Shown here: one piece after another, positions 33,959 through 43,939 of the stretch
Numbering within the stretch: position 1 is the first letter of the stretch
Layout: every line of letters begins with the position of its first letter
Assembly: GCA_030077755.1 (NCBI GenBank)
Contig: JAQJZZ010000011.1
Location: forward strand, 3,224,001-3,288,000
DNA length: 64,000 bases
DNA from: Filosporella fistucella
Lineage: Eukaryota; Ascomycota; Leotiomycetes; Helotiales
Direction of reading: 5' to 3'
Notes under the pieces: generated by a model
Seen by the model: the letters and a program-made list of their open reading frames with translations, nothing else
Told to the model about the DNA's origin: nothing
Database searches by the model: none
Program-made: the position numbers and the translations under genes

Positions 33959-35603
33959 TCAAGATGAGGGCACATCATTTGGTACATTCTGGTTGTTGGC
34001 TTTATCGTTGATACTGTCATCTTCATCCAACCAGCCTCATTGCTCCAATTCCTCATCATCAAACCGTTGAAACTTCCCTTTGCCTCCAAAGTTTAGCTTC
34101 CCTAAAGACTCTCGCTGATTTCTCGAGGAGGTCTCACTGTCCGATTGATCTGGAGACTCATCGTCGTCGTCGGCCCGCTGCCATTTGCCCTTGCCTATGG
34201 AAACCAGGTGCCATCATCGTAGGTGCTTGGTGTAGCGGAGTCTTCGTTGTCTTTGCCTGCTCACTACCACTTTCCCTTTCCTTTTGAAATGGGCTTACCA
34301 TTACCATCTTCGGATTCACTGGAAGAATCAATGTTGTCAATCTGAATGTTGGGATCCCGTGTGATTACCTCAGAACATTGCAGAGGTCTGGGTATACGGC
34401 GAGAGGTGTAGTATCCTCCTTCGAGTCGAAGAGATCCATCAGTGGGCAAACATGCATCGTCAGCATCTGAGTCTAGGAGATTCAGCAGATCGTAGGCATA
34501 TTCACCTTTGAATCCCCCAGCTAGTAGTTCAGCTACAATACGTGGCCGAGCCAAGGTTTCGGCATCAAAATTGTCAAAGCTCAAAAGATCGTATCCAAAT
34601 GCCAAATTGAGAGTATTCATCATGTGGAAACACCACAGTTGTACTCGTCTCTTTGCTGAGGTGCATTCGGACCAATTGATCCAGATCGCTCTGCCCAACA
34701 TCGGTATATAGGCCAGGTATTAGAACCAAGGCCATCATCATCCATGGGCCGATTGAGCATCTTGCTTAAGACGTGGCCAGTGTCCAAGAATGCAGGCCAC
34801 CCTTGAAATACCCGTCGATCATTTAAAATGGAATCTAGAATGAAGCAGAGTCTTTGCTTGGGTGCAAAACCAATTTGAAACTGGTGTCCCATATTCCTGT
34901 TATGGAAATGCATAAAAATGTAGTCGAAGTCCTGGAAGTCCTCCCTCGAATATTCAAATCCGGCTAATACTGTTGTAAAAAGAGCTTGAAACTAGTCATC
35001 TCCAACATCTTCGTCTAGCAATTGACTCCCAAGCGCGTACTACTTCAATTTAGAAGCCACCCAGTGTCCTGGCAGACAAGAGAAACTGAGCCCACTGGAA
35101 TAGATAGACAACTTCGTATTACTGATTGTGTGCTGGATCCTATAGCCTGTTCATACACACTTTCCTTGTATTTCGTGCCTGTCATCATACCACTAGCGCT
35201 AATACTGAGTGAAGAAGGAAGATCATTTACTGGCTTGCGTCGTACATCATCAACGTAGTCACATACCTGTTCCATGCACGTCGCAATGACTTCTTCAGAG
35301 CAACTTCCAGCTACATTCGTAATTCTTCATTGGGCTATCCTCAGCGTCATTTCCAGGGACAATTCTAGCCACGATCCGCCGAAGTACGTGCACATCTAAG
35401 TTGACAGGGATTGAGATATCACCGCGTGCTATGGCATCTTCCCAGATGTCTATTAGAGACTCATCCCCCGCGAGGAAGTCATTGATGTCTTTTGCACGCC
35501 CTTCCAATTCATTCAAATGTTGTCTCTCAAGTTCGCGTTGTTCAGTAGAAGTTAAAATCTTGCGGTGATAAACTCGTCCTAGAATTCTTTCGTTGGCCGC
35601 CAT
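33959..35603 (-). pseudogene. Decayed Ulp1-type (C48) cysteine protease gene
   Basis: Read on the minus strand, successive frames resemble one Ulp1-like protein. It begins MAANERILGRVYHRKILTS at 35603. The catalytic region shows a histidine in MGHQFQIGFAPKQ, an aspartate in FILDSIL and a cysteine in PQQRDEYNCGV, in the order His-Asp-Cys typical of this clan. It cannot be read through: a frame change near 35,300, an in-frame TAG at 34992-34994, a one-base frame slip just after the catalytic Cys (about 34,630) and an in-frame TGA at 34037-34039. The C-terminal part is Gly/Lys and Asp/Ser-rich. Ulp1-like genes occur both as host deSUMOylases and inside fungal DNA transposons; the low-copy host enzyme would not normally be decayed, so a mobile or expanded family is more likely. 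Confidence 0.6.
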
Positions 35604-36624
35604 ATTTATAGTCGTTCAAACCTTCACTTGAATCAAGGATATTTACAAATAAAACGGCAGAGTAACGTAGACAAATTAAATTACGATATTGTCTTCTAAA
35701 GAAACTATGACAATTGATAGAGATGTGCCTAGACTTGAGGGTCGAACATCGGATAGAGGTGAATGACTGTGAAGAGCGACTCGGATATAGAGGAATCCAT
35801 GTGATTATTGTATGTAAACCCCAAAAAAGAGGGGTTCGCACAATACTTTGTGCGCGAGAATCCAGTTTCAATTTTCATTGTTCCAATATGGCCCGTCCTA
35901 TGTGCCGGTCCGTCGCGTCAAGGGATGACTTGCGCAGCCGCTGCGATAAAGTGGAATGCAGGAAGGACAATCAGCCAATTTCGATCAAAGGCCCAAAAAA
36001 GTAAACAATATGAAATTCTCATCGAACTTCTAAGATATTAGCTTACTGGCGATGAATTGATTCAAAATACTTAGACATGTCTTCGGGTTCACTTTTACCA
36101 GACTACTGGTCAAACTGGAGGGCCGGCCTGGAGGCATGATCTCCCGTGACATACGGCTCGCAGATGTAATGGGCCGGACTGACCCGAAATAACTTTCAAC
36201 ATGAAAGCGAATTAGTTACCTACGTATCGTTCTATTCAATGATGTGTAAGATCCCCGACGTTATTGTGGCACAATTACATACCGTACAACGTCGTCGGAA
36301 CCCGAAATACAGTAGCCCAGGAGCCGAAGCCTAAACCCCGCCAAACCCCGGCCTGGGATGGGGGGAGTGTGCGGGGTTAACACTGTGCCACAGTGTGTGC
36401 TTATTTCCATATTGCCAGTTATCTCCAGCCGGGGTTGAGTGGGAGACGTGTAAATAAATTCCATGGGTCCCACTGTCAGTCCTTTGTGTAGTATCTGGTG
36501 CAGCATGTTCTTGTCCATCGTGTCCCATCACGAATTCGAACCGCCCAAACATCGCAAGTCGTCCATCAATCACAAGCTCCCCATCTCCAAATCAACCCGA
36601 CATCTCAAATCAACTGCCATCCAA
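35604..36624. other. Intergenic, 1.0 kb
   Basis: Between the Ulp1 relic and the DUF1993 gene. Short frames only. An in-frame 54-codon extension upstream of 36625 is treated as 5' UTR because the conserved family start is at 36625. Confidence 0.45.
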
Positions 36625-37131
36625 ATGTCGTCAATCAATATTCGCGATGTGTTCGTACCTCTCTATGTCCATGCACTCAAAAGTACACTACATATCATTC
36701 AAAAAGGTACAGAGTACACCAGAGTGAAAGGAATTCCCGACTCCGATGTCCTAGATTGGCGTCTTACACCCGACATGAATCCACTCAGTTTCCAGATACA
36801 AAATATCTGCAATATTGCTAGAAATCTCATCATAATCGTGGTTGGCAATTCCCTCCCGTGTCCTCTCACTGGCGCAGAGTCTTTTGCGGATTTGCAACTT
36901 GAGATTGCGAGAACAATCCAATTACTGGAGAAGACAACAAGAGAGCAATTCGAAGGGAGAGATCGGGCGAGCGTAATGGTACAGGCGTTAGGATCCAAAA
37001 TGAGTGGGATGGAGTACGTGCAGAACTTTGGAGTACCCAATTTTTATTTTCACAACAGTATGATTTACGCTCTATTCAGAAAGCATGGTGCGCCGATAGG
37101 GAAGAAAGATTTCTTGGTTGGTGGACTTTAG
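36625..37131 (+). CDS. DUF1993-family protein (168 aa)
   Basis: A single-exon frame of 168 aa starting MSSINIRDVFVPLYVHALKS. The DUF1993 family (DinB/YfiT-like four-helix fold) is common in bacteria and fungi, about 170 residues, and has no settled function. Matching segments are a helix-rich N-terminus, LTPDMNPLSFQIQ, the middle ESFADLQLEIARTIQLLEKT and the C-terminal FYFHNSMIYALFRKHGAPIG leading to KKDFLVGGL. The C-terminal His-rich region corresponds to the metal-site region in related folds. No signal peptide. The extended upstream frame to 36463 is not family-like, so the start was set at 36625. Confidence 0.9.
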   Translation: MSSINIRDVFVPLYVHALKSTLHIIQKGTEYTRVKGIPDSDVLDWRLTPDMNPLSFQIQNICNIARNLIIIVVGNSLPCPLTGAESFADLQLEIARTIQLLEKTTREQFEGRDRASVMVQALGSKMSGMEYVQNFGVPNFYFHNSMIYALFRKHGAPIGKKDFLVGGL

Positions 37132-37724
37132 GACGGATTATGGAAAGAGTCTGCCACGCAAATCGGGAATGGAAGTTGATGATAGAATAAAGCCTCTCAT
37201 GATGAGTTATTGTGGCTTGGAGTTCCGTATCTAGGTAGAAGGTGCTTTATCTTAGGTATGGTTGAAAGTAGACAAGACCACGAGATTCGAACATACCTAG
37301 ATACTCCGCCATACGAAGCGGCGGAAATAGGGGGCGGAATAAATGAGTAGCGAGGGGTCAACACGGTTTTCGAGTAGGGGTCACTTTGACCGTTAAAGTC
37401 ATGAATAGAGGCTCGCGCTTTTTCTACCTTGTCTGTCCACGAAGGAATTAAGTCTTCAATCAAAAGAATTTACCTAATTATAATTATCATCTTATCTTTC
37501 TTCCTTTTTATATCTTCCTCTGCCAGCGTCCTCTAGTAGGATTTGGTATGGAAAACATGCGGCACAAAAACTAGGAATCCCCGCAGCGCAATGACGTATC
37601 TAGCGCCCCTCCTCAAAGTCCCCTATATCTCCGCCAAGTTCCTCCAAGCTTATGCTCCCCAGAATTCCCCAAAGCTTGACGCTCAATCAGATTCACAGAT
37701 TATAAACTTCAACGACAACCCAAC
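37132..37724. other. Intergenic, 0.6 kb
   Basis: No gene seen; includes the promoter of the tautomerase-like gene. Confidence 0.5.
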
Positions 37725-38499
37725 ATGCCTTTCTACGAGGTAATTCATCATATTGCCCTCACCACCCCTCAGCGGGAAAAGCTAGCTTCTGGAATTACCG
37801 ATCTTCACTGCCAAACCTTCAATGCCCCCTCTCACTTTGTGAATATCAGGTTCTCCCATACTCAGACGGGCTCCATGCTGGCTCAACAAGCTCCAGCCTT
37901 TCCAGATTACTTTGTAGCTGGCAAAGCACGACCTCAACCCAATCTCATATTTGGTCATGTGAGGAGTGGTTCCTCACGAAGCAATGAAGCTTTTGCCATT
38001 CTTGCAGAAGGGATCGAAAAGGTATGGGATAATGTGGTAGGATTACCTGCCTTCAAGTACTTAGAGAAGAAGAAAGATGGAGAGATGAAAGAAGTCAAGG
38101 ATGGAGCGGAAGCAAGTGGAGAAAATTTGAAGAAAGTGAGGAACTGGAACGACGAAAGGAGGTTGCAGGCCGTGTTCATAGTGCCAGGCTTGGTTGCCAG
38201 AGAGAGTGCTTTGGCAATTCCTGAGGTAAGTTTCTGATTCGGAATGCAGGAGAAGAGTTAGATTGAATTTATATCTCGAGAACTGACGACTTTAGGCTGG
38301 CGGAGAAAGTGACTGGATCAAATCCAACTGGAGCAAATTCCAATCAAGAGCGGATGAAGGTGATGCTGACATGAAGAATTTGATTGATGAAATTGAGGGC
38401 AGAGGAAAGGACACGAAAAGAGAGGGTATAGAACGGGGCGAAAATGGAGAAAGAAGTAGCGATCGCCAAAAAATCACTGATAGAACCAAGGAACAATAA
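37725..38499 (+). CDS. Tautomerase (cis-CaaD-like) superfamily protein with long polar tail (234 aa)
   Basis: Exons 37725-38225 and 38296-38499 give 234 aa. The start MPFYEVIHHIALTTPQREKL places a proline directly after Met, the catalytic Pro1 of the tautomerase superfamily once Met is removed. The following beta-alpha-beta unit ends at VNIRFSHTQTGSM, and a second unit contains NLIFGHVRSGSSRSNEAFAI, with an Arg near the position used in cis-CaaD-like enzymes. Fungal members are about 140-170 residues; here a Lys/Glu-rich insert at 125-150 and a charged C-terminal tail of about 65 residues (exon 2) add length. The enzymatic reaction is unknown. Confidence 0.82.
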
Positions 38500-38692
38500 G
38501 TATTGGTGAGTCCACTATGAACTTTCCGCAGAGTCAGTTCCTCAATATTCAGTTAGATAATCAACGAGTTTTCTAACGCATCGGTTTAAAAAGATGTCTT
38601 CCAGGTTTAAACTCCACCGCTGAGAATGATCTTGTAGTCTGAAATAATGGGTGGCACCTTAATTCATCAAATTCATTTCAGAATTGTCACGA

Positions 38693-39658
38693 TCATTTTG
38701 GCGACTCCCAATGCTCGCCGTGACCAAATTCTAGAACCGCATCAGTCATCTTCGTCCCAAATCTCCATCTCCCAAATCCAGGCCAGAAGTTCTCGAATCG
38801 TTTTCCGTGAATATCATCACTTTGATCTTCCGTACTGCCTCCCAGCAAAGGACAGTCCTCCGCCCCTATCGTCTGCATATCCCACCAGCCGACACTTGTG
38901 TTGTTCGACCATTCCAAGGCTGTGACTTTACACCAGGTATCGGTGCCTGTTAACTCTCCGAACTCCCCATTGCCTTCTGGTAGTGGGGGTTGAACAAGAC
39001 CGAGGTCTATTCCCAAGTACTTGGCAATACTAGTGGAGCATGGAAATGATGGGATGTACGGGCTGGATTTGTATTTCGCACGAAAGAATGGTGTGGTTGA
39101 CTTCAACCGTTCGTTCCCCGACGAGTCAGGCAGGCGGGGATATACCGATATCTGAATCTCGCCATTGGGTAAATTGAGGAAAGTGAAATCAGCGATATGT
39201 TTTGGAATGTTCCAGTCTGGACATTCGTCAGTGAGTAGTCCCGTGTTGACACGCCAAAACTTACTTTTGCGACCGTTCCAACACGTCTTTTCCTGGCTGA
39301 CATATATCCTGGAACACCTCAAGCCACTTTTTATCGCTCTGACAGTTTTTCCATCTTTGGCCTTGGTTGCGACCTCGTACTCAAATCTACCCGGAACGAT
39401 TGCCATTTCATCGTATGGGCCGACCGGACTATGCGTGTACCTAATGAGTTGGATCATCCCTAGACCGCCCAGAAATTTACCTTCAAAGAAAGCTGAAGCT
39501 GCTTCTAGTGGCGAATAGAGAAATGGTAGTTCCTCTGACAAAGAGGATGCTGCTGAAGAGTTTGACCAGAATGGGAGAATGTAGATATCGCCTTTGAGTG
39601 TCCATGGAGGGGGCGCTACTACTATGGTAGATGGATCCGAGATAGGAGAATCGGCCAT
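38693..39658 (-). CDS. Fungal hypothetical protein, possible acetoacetate-decarboxylase-like fold (305 aa)
   Basis: Exons 39265-39658 and 38693-39216 give 305 aa. The 48-nt intron (GTAAGT donor, CACTGAC branch, CAG acceptor) is a multiple of three and stop-free, so simple frame calling would retain 16 false residues; splicing gives WNGRKNWNIPKHIADF, which matches the family pattern I recall. Other blocks: APPPWTLKGDIYILPFW, IQLIRYTHSPVGPYDEMAIV and SRIYVSQEKTCWNGR. The overall pattern resembles an acetoacetate-decarboxylase-like beta barrel in fungi, but I cannot confirm a catalytic lysine, so enzymatic activity is open. No signal peptide. Confidence 0.85.
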   Translation of the reverse strand: MADSPISDPSTIVVAPPPWTLKGDIYILPFWSNSSAASSLSEELPFLYSPLEAASAFFEGKFLGGLGMIQLIRYTHSPVGPYDEMAIVPGRFEYEVATKAKDGKTVRAIKSGLRCSRIYVSQEKTCWNGRKSKFWRVNTGLLTDECPDWNIPKHIADFTFLNLPNGEIQISVYPRLPDSSGNERLKSTTPFFRAKYKSSPYIPSFPCSTSIAKYLGIDLGLVQPPLPEGNGEFGELTGTDTWCKVTALEWSNNTSVGWWDMQTIGAEDCPLLGGSTEDQSDDIHGKRFENFWPGFGRWRFGTKMTDAVLEFGHGEHWESPK

Positions 39659-40802
39659 ATTTCACGGCTAGCTCAAAGCGATCGGGAAGGTGAGAAAGCT
39701 TGGAAAAGTTGAGATTGATTGCTTGACTTACGTGTAGTAAGTTGCCAGCTGAATAGAGAGTTGAAGGAAGGTCGAAGCTGAAATTAAAGCAGCTAAATGC
39801 AAGAATGAAGGAGGCTGAGGGAGCGATCCAGTAAAATGTAGCGCTGCTCCACAGCGATAATGATTCGTCGCCTTGCTGAACGAACTTTTCCTTTTTAAGC
39901 GGGCATCCTTTTCAAAGCATGGGGAGGTGAAGAAAAGGAATAACAAGAAGTGAACTCAAGCTTAATACGACGAATAGATCGATACTGAGGTGCTAAGATG
40001 AGCGAAGATAAGGAACGGGGTGGCTGTTCTCGCCGTCTCGGGTAAAGGGCGTTGGGCGAAACCTTTTTTGTTGATGGAAGCAGGGGGGAGCTTCGAGATA
40101 CTCCACTCTGGTGGCACATCAGTTTCTCAAGTTCGGTAACGAGAATTCGTGCTCGGCACTTGTTCTGTTTCGATTGACTTCTCTCGAAATTATTTGGATA
40201 AGGCATATGTAACACAGCCACTGACCCTAACACGCAGCACACTCATGCCTGAGTCTGTTCTTGGTCGGAGGGTATGAAGATACATCACAAATCGCCGTTC
40301 AAATTATTGAGGTAAAAGGTGTATCTTGCTACTCCACTTTTTGCGCTTTCAATACACCAATGTTTCCGTACTTCTGCATCGTAGAAGGAAAATAGTTGAA
40401 CGAATTGCATGCCACGTACCTTCTCCTCGCTACCAAACAATCGAAAGCGGTCTTCAAATGATGATATCTTGGACTATCAACTGGCCACCCTGCTCGTATT
40501 CTCATATTCTCCCGAGAAGTTCGTTGCTTCAATTTTCATGTCCCCCTTTTCCTTGACGTTAAAGAGCAGTCAGTGCCGGCTATCTTAGTTGCCGGCTTCC
40601 TTGTCGATTGACGAGTCATATCTCTTCCGCCATCAAGACACTGCCCCGTACTTGATGTACTTGCAAAACTGGTTTCTTCGACAGAATAGTCTATATATGC
40701 CGAGATTGCAAGGATCAAGATATACGAGCAAAGCCCTTCTCCACGCTTGTACTTGGCCCGACAATCCGGCTAGAGATATTGTATCATGTCATACAAGCAG
40801 AG
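39659..40802. other. Intergenic, 1.1 kb, no gene seen
   Basis: Upstream of the ADC-like gene and 3' flank of the mucin-like gene. Frames up to 115 codons (39895-40242, minus) are not protein-like. Confidence 0.45.
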
Positions 40803-41858
40803 TCAAGCAATCTCAGCTGGGGGAAGACGCGGCAACTCTTTCGACTTAAAGGCTGGTAATGAATTCCCTCCATCCATTTCATGAACAATTGAGACCTTAT
40901 TCCCATCCAGCTCCCTTGCATAAGCATTTTCGTATCGATTCACCCCACCCATATCCATTTCTTTTCTGTAGTGTTCCGTCCAAACTTGTGGCGGCTGGCT
41001 TAGATACACCATCGGGGTGGGGCTGTCATTATTCAGGCGTATATGCGAGGCATAGTCTGGAAAGTCTCCCCTGTGATTGCTGCCATGGGAGGAGAGGCGT
41101 CTTTTCCGATAATTGAGCATTAGCAGGATTGCGCCAGTAAGGAACAGAGCGGCAGCAATGCTTCCAATGACCGTGCCAGCGATTACACCCGGATCCCGTT
41201 CTGACGATGAAGCTCTCTCGACTGATGAAGAGGCTGTTGGCAGTGTATTTGTGGCAGTGGGTCGAGAAGTAAGAGAACCGGTGGTACTGGCAAGCACTGC
41301 AACGCCGAGAGCAAACCCCTCATAAGGATATGCGAATGCCTGATCTTGCGAATTGGTGGCAGTGAATATCGATGATGCCTTCAGGCTTTCATTGTCGTAA
41401 GATGTAACTTTCACAGGAACGTTGAATATGTTTGTGTAGCAGGTCCCACCAAACGCAGGCCGGTCAGATGGAGCATTCGTAGCAGGCGCAAAACCGTCCC
41501 ATCCGCTAAGTGATGTCAGATGAATCTCAAATGGAACACATATCAGAACATACCTTGGACAGCAGGCTATGTAGTTACTAGTGAACGGACCTTGCGTCGT
41601 ATAGCCTTCAGGACATACCAAGCCGCTGAAAGGTGCTTGAGATAGTCCGCCTTTCTGCAGCAGAAAACTTGAGATAAATTGACTTGGGTAACATGATGAA
41701 ATTGTAGTTCCAGGGACTGGAAGTGGTGCATTCAACCATAGTCGAAATCCGTCATTCTGCAGCATTGTGAGGCCTGCGTTGGCTTGGGCACATTCTGTGG
41801 GGGCAATAAAAGTCGTAGTGAGCGAAAAGGGCAGGACCGATTGCGCTGAAGACGCCAT
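40803..41858 (-). CDS. Mucin-like single-span membrane protein (335 aa)
   Basis: Exons 41554-41858 and 40803-41505 give 335 aa. The 48-nt intron (GTATGT donor, CTGAC branch, TAG acceptor) is stop-free and a multiple of three; splicing turns CCPRYVLIC into CCPSGWDGFAP, the expected ectodomain motif. The extracellular part (1 to about 200) has paired cysteines and a Ser/Thr-rich stretch before the membrane. The single span is about IAGTVIGSIAAALFLTGAIL followed by LMLNYRKRR, after which comes a 100-residue cytosolic tail with Pro and Tyr motifs. The layout resembles fungal wall-stress or Mid2-like sensors, without clear homology. The start is at 41858; an in-frame ATG eight codons upstream (41882) is an alternative. 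No obvious cleavable signal peptide. Confidence 0.8.
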   Translation of the reverse strand: MASSAQSVLPFSLTTTFIAPTECAQANAGLTMLQNDGFRLWLNAPLPVPGTTISSCYPSQFISSFLLQKGGLSQAPFSGLVCPEGYTTQGPFTSNYIACCPRYVLICVPFEIHLTSLSGWDGFAPATNAPSDRPAFGGTCYTNIFNVPVKVTSYDNESLKASSIFTATNSQDQAFAYPYEGFALGVAVLASTTGSLTSRPTATNTLPTASSSVERASSSERDPGVIAGTVIGSIAAALFLTGAILLMLNYRKRRLSSHGSNHRGDFPDYASHIRLNNDSPTPMVYLSQPPQVWTEHYRKEMDMGGVNRYENAYARELDGNKVSIVHEMDGGNSLPAFKSKELPRLPPAEIA

Positions 41859-42589
41859 GGTCTTTGAAGTTGAGAGTGACATTGAATGGACTATGTGTAG
41901 AGAATGATGATCGAGATAATCTGAAAGTATCAATTTCACAGGAAACTGCGCCTCTAGGGTTGAGTGGGAAGAACGAGGTACATAGCATAGATAGGCAAGA
42001 TTTCCATTAGATTGACATCGGGCTGAAACTGCATGATGGTGGGGGTTTCCGACCCAGTGCCAGCTACTTGGGAGGAACATGTGAAGCGAGCAATCAGGGG
42101 GAGGCGGGGTCCCACGCAAATTTCTATCAGGAACATGACAGTTGATGAGTGGATCGATCTAGAATGATATATGAAGATAAGAGATTGAGAGCATAGGAGA
42201 AGCAGCAAGCATTTGAACATAGATGATATAACTACTGGGAAGGAGCTGGAGTCAAAGAGAAGTACTGGCCGCACTTGATTGCCAGTCTTCTCAAGAATTT
42301 TCTGTCATCTGTGAAAGGATGATAGCCTCAGTAAGCCCTTAACGTTTCAGGGCCTTTCTGGATCGAAATTATGTCAAAACACAATATGCACTGACGCATG
42401 GCTCGTCTCATCTTCGTGAATCGAAGTCAGGGCTTCTCGTCAGTTTGATCTCCAGCCAGGATCCCGCGGCCTCGCCTCTCGTCCTTAACCGTGACCCCTA
42501 GCGGATGATTTCTTGATATTTGATAACCTCGTACTCTGTTTATACGACGCGTATAGTCGGCTCAATGACATCACTGGCTTCTTTTCATT
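41859..42589. other. Intergenic, 0.7 kb
   Basis: An open frame continues upstream of the mucin-like gene to 42119, but its sequence is not protein-like. No separate gene seen. Confidence 0.45.
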
Positions 42590-43741
42590 TCAGTCTGAAA
42601 TTTGCGTGCCTACTGCTGTCAATGGTGATTTTCTATATGCGGATTCAGGACTGACCCAGTTGCTAAACTCATCTTCCTGTCCAGTCCAGTTCTTCATGAG
42701 TAGCTCCACGATCTCAAAGCCATGCAGGGAACATGAGTCCATATTTTTGTCGATATCTTTCGCATCAAGTTCATAAAACGAACTCGCTAGCTCATCGACT
42801 GTGCTAGGAATCTTGTTCATGACTGCTAAAACTTCATCCAGGCTATTAGATATGCCTGGAACTTCTAGAACACCTTGGACTTCTTCCGAATCTGCTGGTG
42901 CTTCAAGCTGTGGTAGAGGTGGTAGTGTCTTAAATCGGCGCTTGATGACAGCTTGATACATCAAGGACAGAAGACGGATTCTCTTCAGCGAGGACTCCAA
43001 CTTTGGTCGAATCCTCTGCGGATCTTCGGTAGGTATGTGTCGCTGGGATCCAAAAATGTTGTCCACCGCAGCCTGGGCCTCATCGACATCTTCGTCTTCG
43101 CTGTTCACATTTTCATCTGTGTCACTTTCCTCTTCTCCCCATTCTTGTAATTCCTCCAAGGCATCCTTGAGGAGAGACCGATACTCTTCTGCTTTTCTAA
43201 CAACCAGCCCAGCAATTCCTAGTCCCTTTAACTCAATAACAGAGTCACAGGCAGCCCAAACCGTTCCTGTCATTGCCAAACTGCCTTTCCCGTTGCCAGC
43301 CCCGACCCCATTCTTTGCATCATCGCTTAGTATCTGACCATCCAAAGGAATGGCAGCCACTAGAGTCCCAAGCTCGGCGAAAACTCTCCCTGCTCTGTAT
43401 TGCAGCTCCTTACTTAGAGTTTTCGAATACTTGTTCGGAGTGCAGAGCTCAACTGCGGATGCCAACCCTGGCAGAGGGCCAGCTATCAATTCGCGCAAGA
43501 CCTTTGTGACCGCGGATGGAGTGAAAGGCTTGTTGATTATCAGCAACGATAATTTTGTCGAATGCGCTCGTATGAGGGAAGCTGTGTCGTGTGCCAGCTC
43601 GAGGGGTGCAACACCGCCTGGTGGGGTACTTGTAGACGTAGCTGGTGTCGCAGAACTTTGCAGTTGTGTGATCAAAGATGATATAGTGGCGACTGTTGAT
43701 GCAAGAGATTCGAGATCTCGAGAATCTTTGCTGGGAGCCAT
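42590..43741 (-). CDS. Cyclin-D1-binding protein 1-like (GCIP family), 383 aa
   Basis: An intronless frame of 383 aa. It begins MAPSKDSRDLESLASTVATI and is largely alpha-helical, with an acidic central linker (EESDTDENVNSEDEDVDEA). The blocks HSTKLSLLIINKPFTPSAV, GTVWAACDSVIELKGLG and ESSLKRIRLLSLMYQAVIKR match the GCIP/CCNDBP1-type helical fold, which in animals binds D-type cyclins and related factors. In fungi the protein has no settled partner; the family is widely conserved in filamentous ascomycetes. No signal or membrane segment. It faces ARP6 across a 198-bp promoter. Confidence 0.85.
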   Translation of the reverse strand: MAPSKDSRDLESLASTVATISSLITQLQSSATPATSTSTPPGGVAPLELAHDTASLIRAHSTKLSLLIINKPFTPSAVTKVLRELIAGPLPGLASAVELCTPNKYSKTLSKELQYRAGRVFAELGTLVAAIPLDGQILSDDAKNGVGAGNGKGSLAMTGTVWAACDSVIELKGLGIAGLVVRKAEEYRSLLKDALEELQEWGEEESDTDENVNSEDEDVDEAQAAVDNIFGSQRHIPTEDPQRIRPKLESSLKRIRLLSLMYQAVIKRRFKTLPPLPQLEAPADSEEVQGVLEVPGISNSLDEVLAVMNKIPSTVDELASSFYELDAKDIDKNMDSCSLHGFEIVELLMKNWTGQEDEFSNWVSPESAYRKSPLTAVGTQISD

Positions 43742-43939
43742 GGTCGATGACGAAGTTGTTTCCCTCTAATTTCGGAAGCAACTTTTAGAGATTATGGACC
43801 GATCAAAATTTCGTCGACGTTTTTGTGGCAGCGGAATCTGCCCCGCACTTTTGACATGGAGCTTGAACCTCAAAACTGACAACCATTGCTGTACCTGTCT
43901 TTGCAAGCAATACCTGACACATAACCATACCACCTCACG
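43742..43939. promoter_or_regulatory. Shared divergent promoter of the GCIP-like gene and ARP6
   Basis: Only 198 bp separate the opposite start codons, so both core promoters and 5' UTRs are here. Confidence 0.65.

Noticed and set aside
33715..34089. 124-codon minus-strand frame beside the Ulp1 relic
   Set aside because: Overlaps the relic in a different frame; no recognisable domain, so not called separately.
36463..36624. Upstream extension of the DUF1993 frame
   Set aside because: Unlike the family; the conserved start is at 36625.
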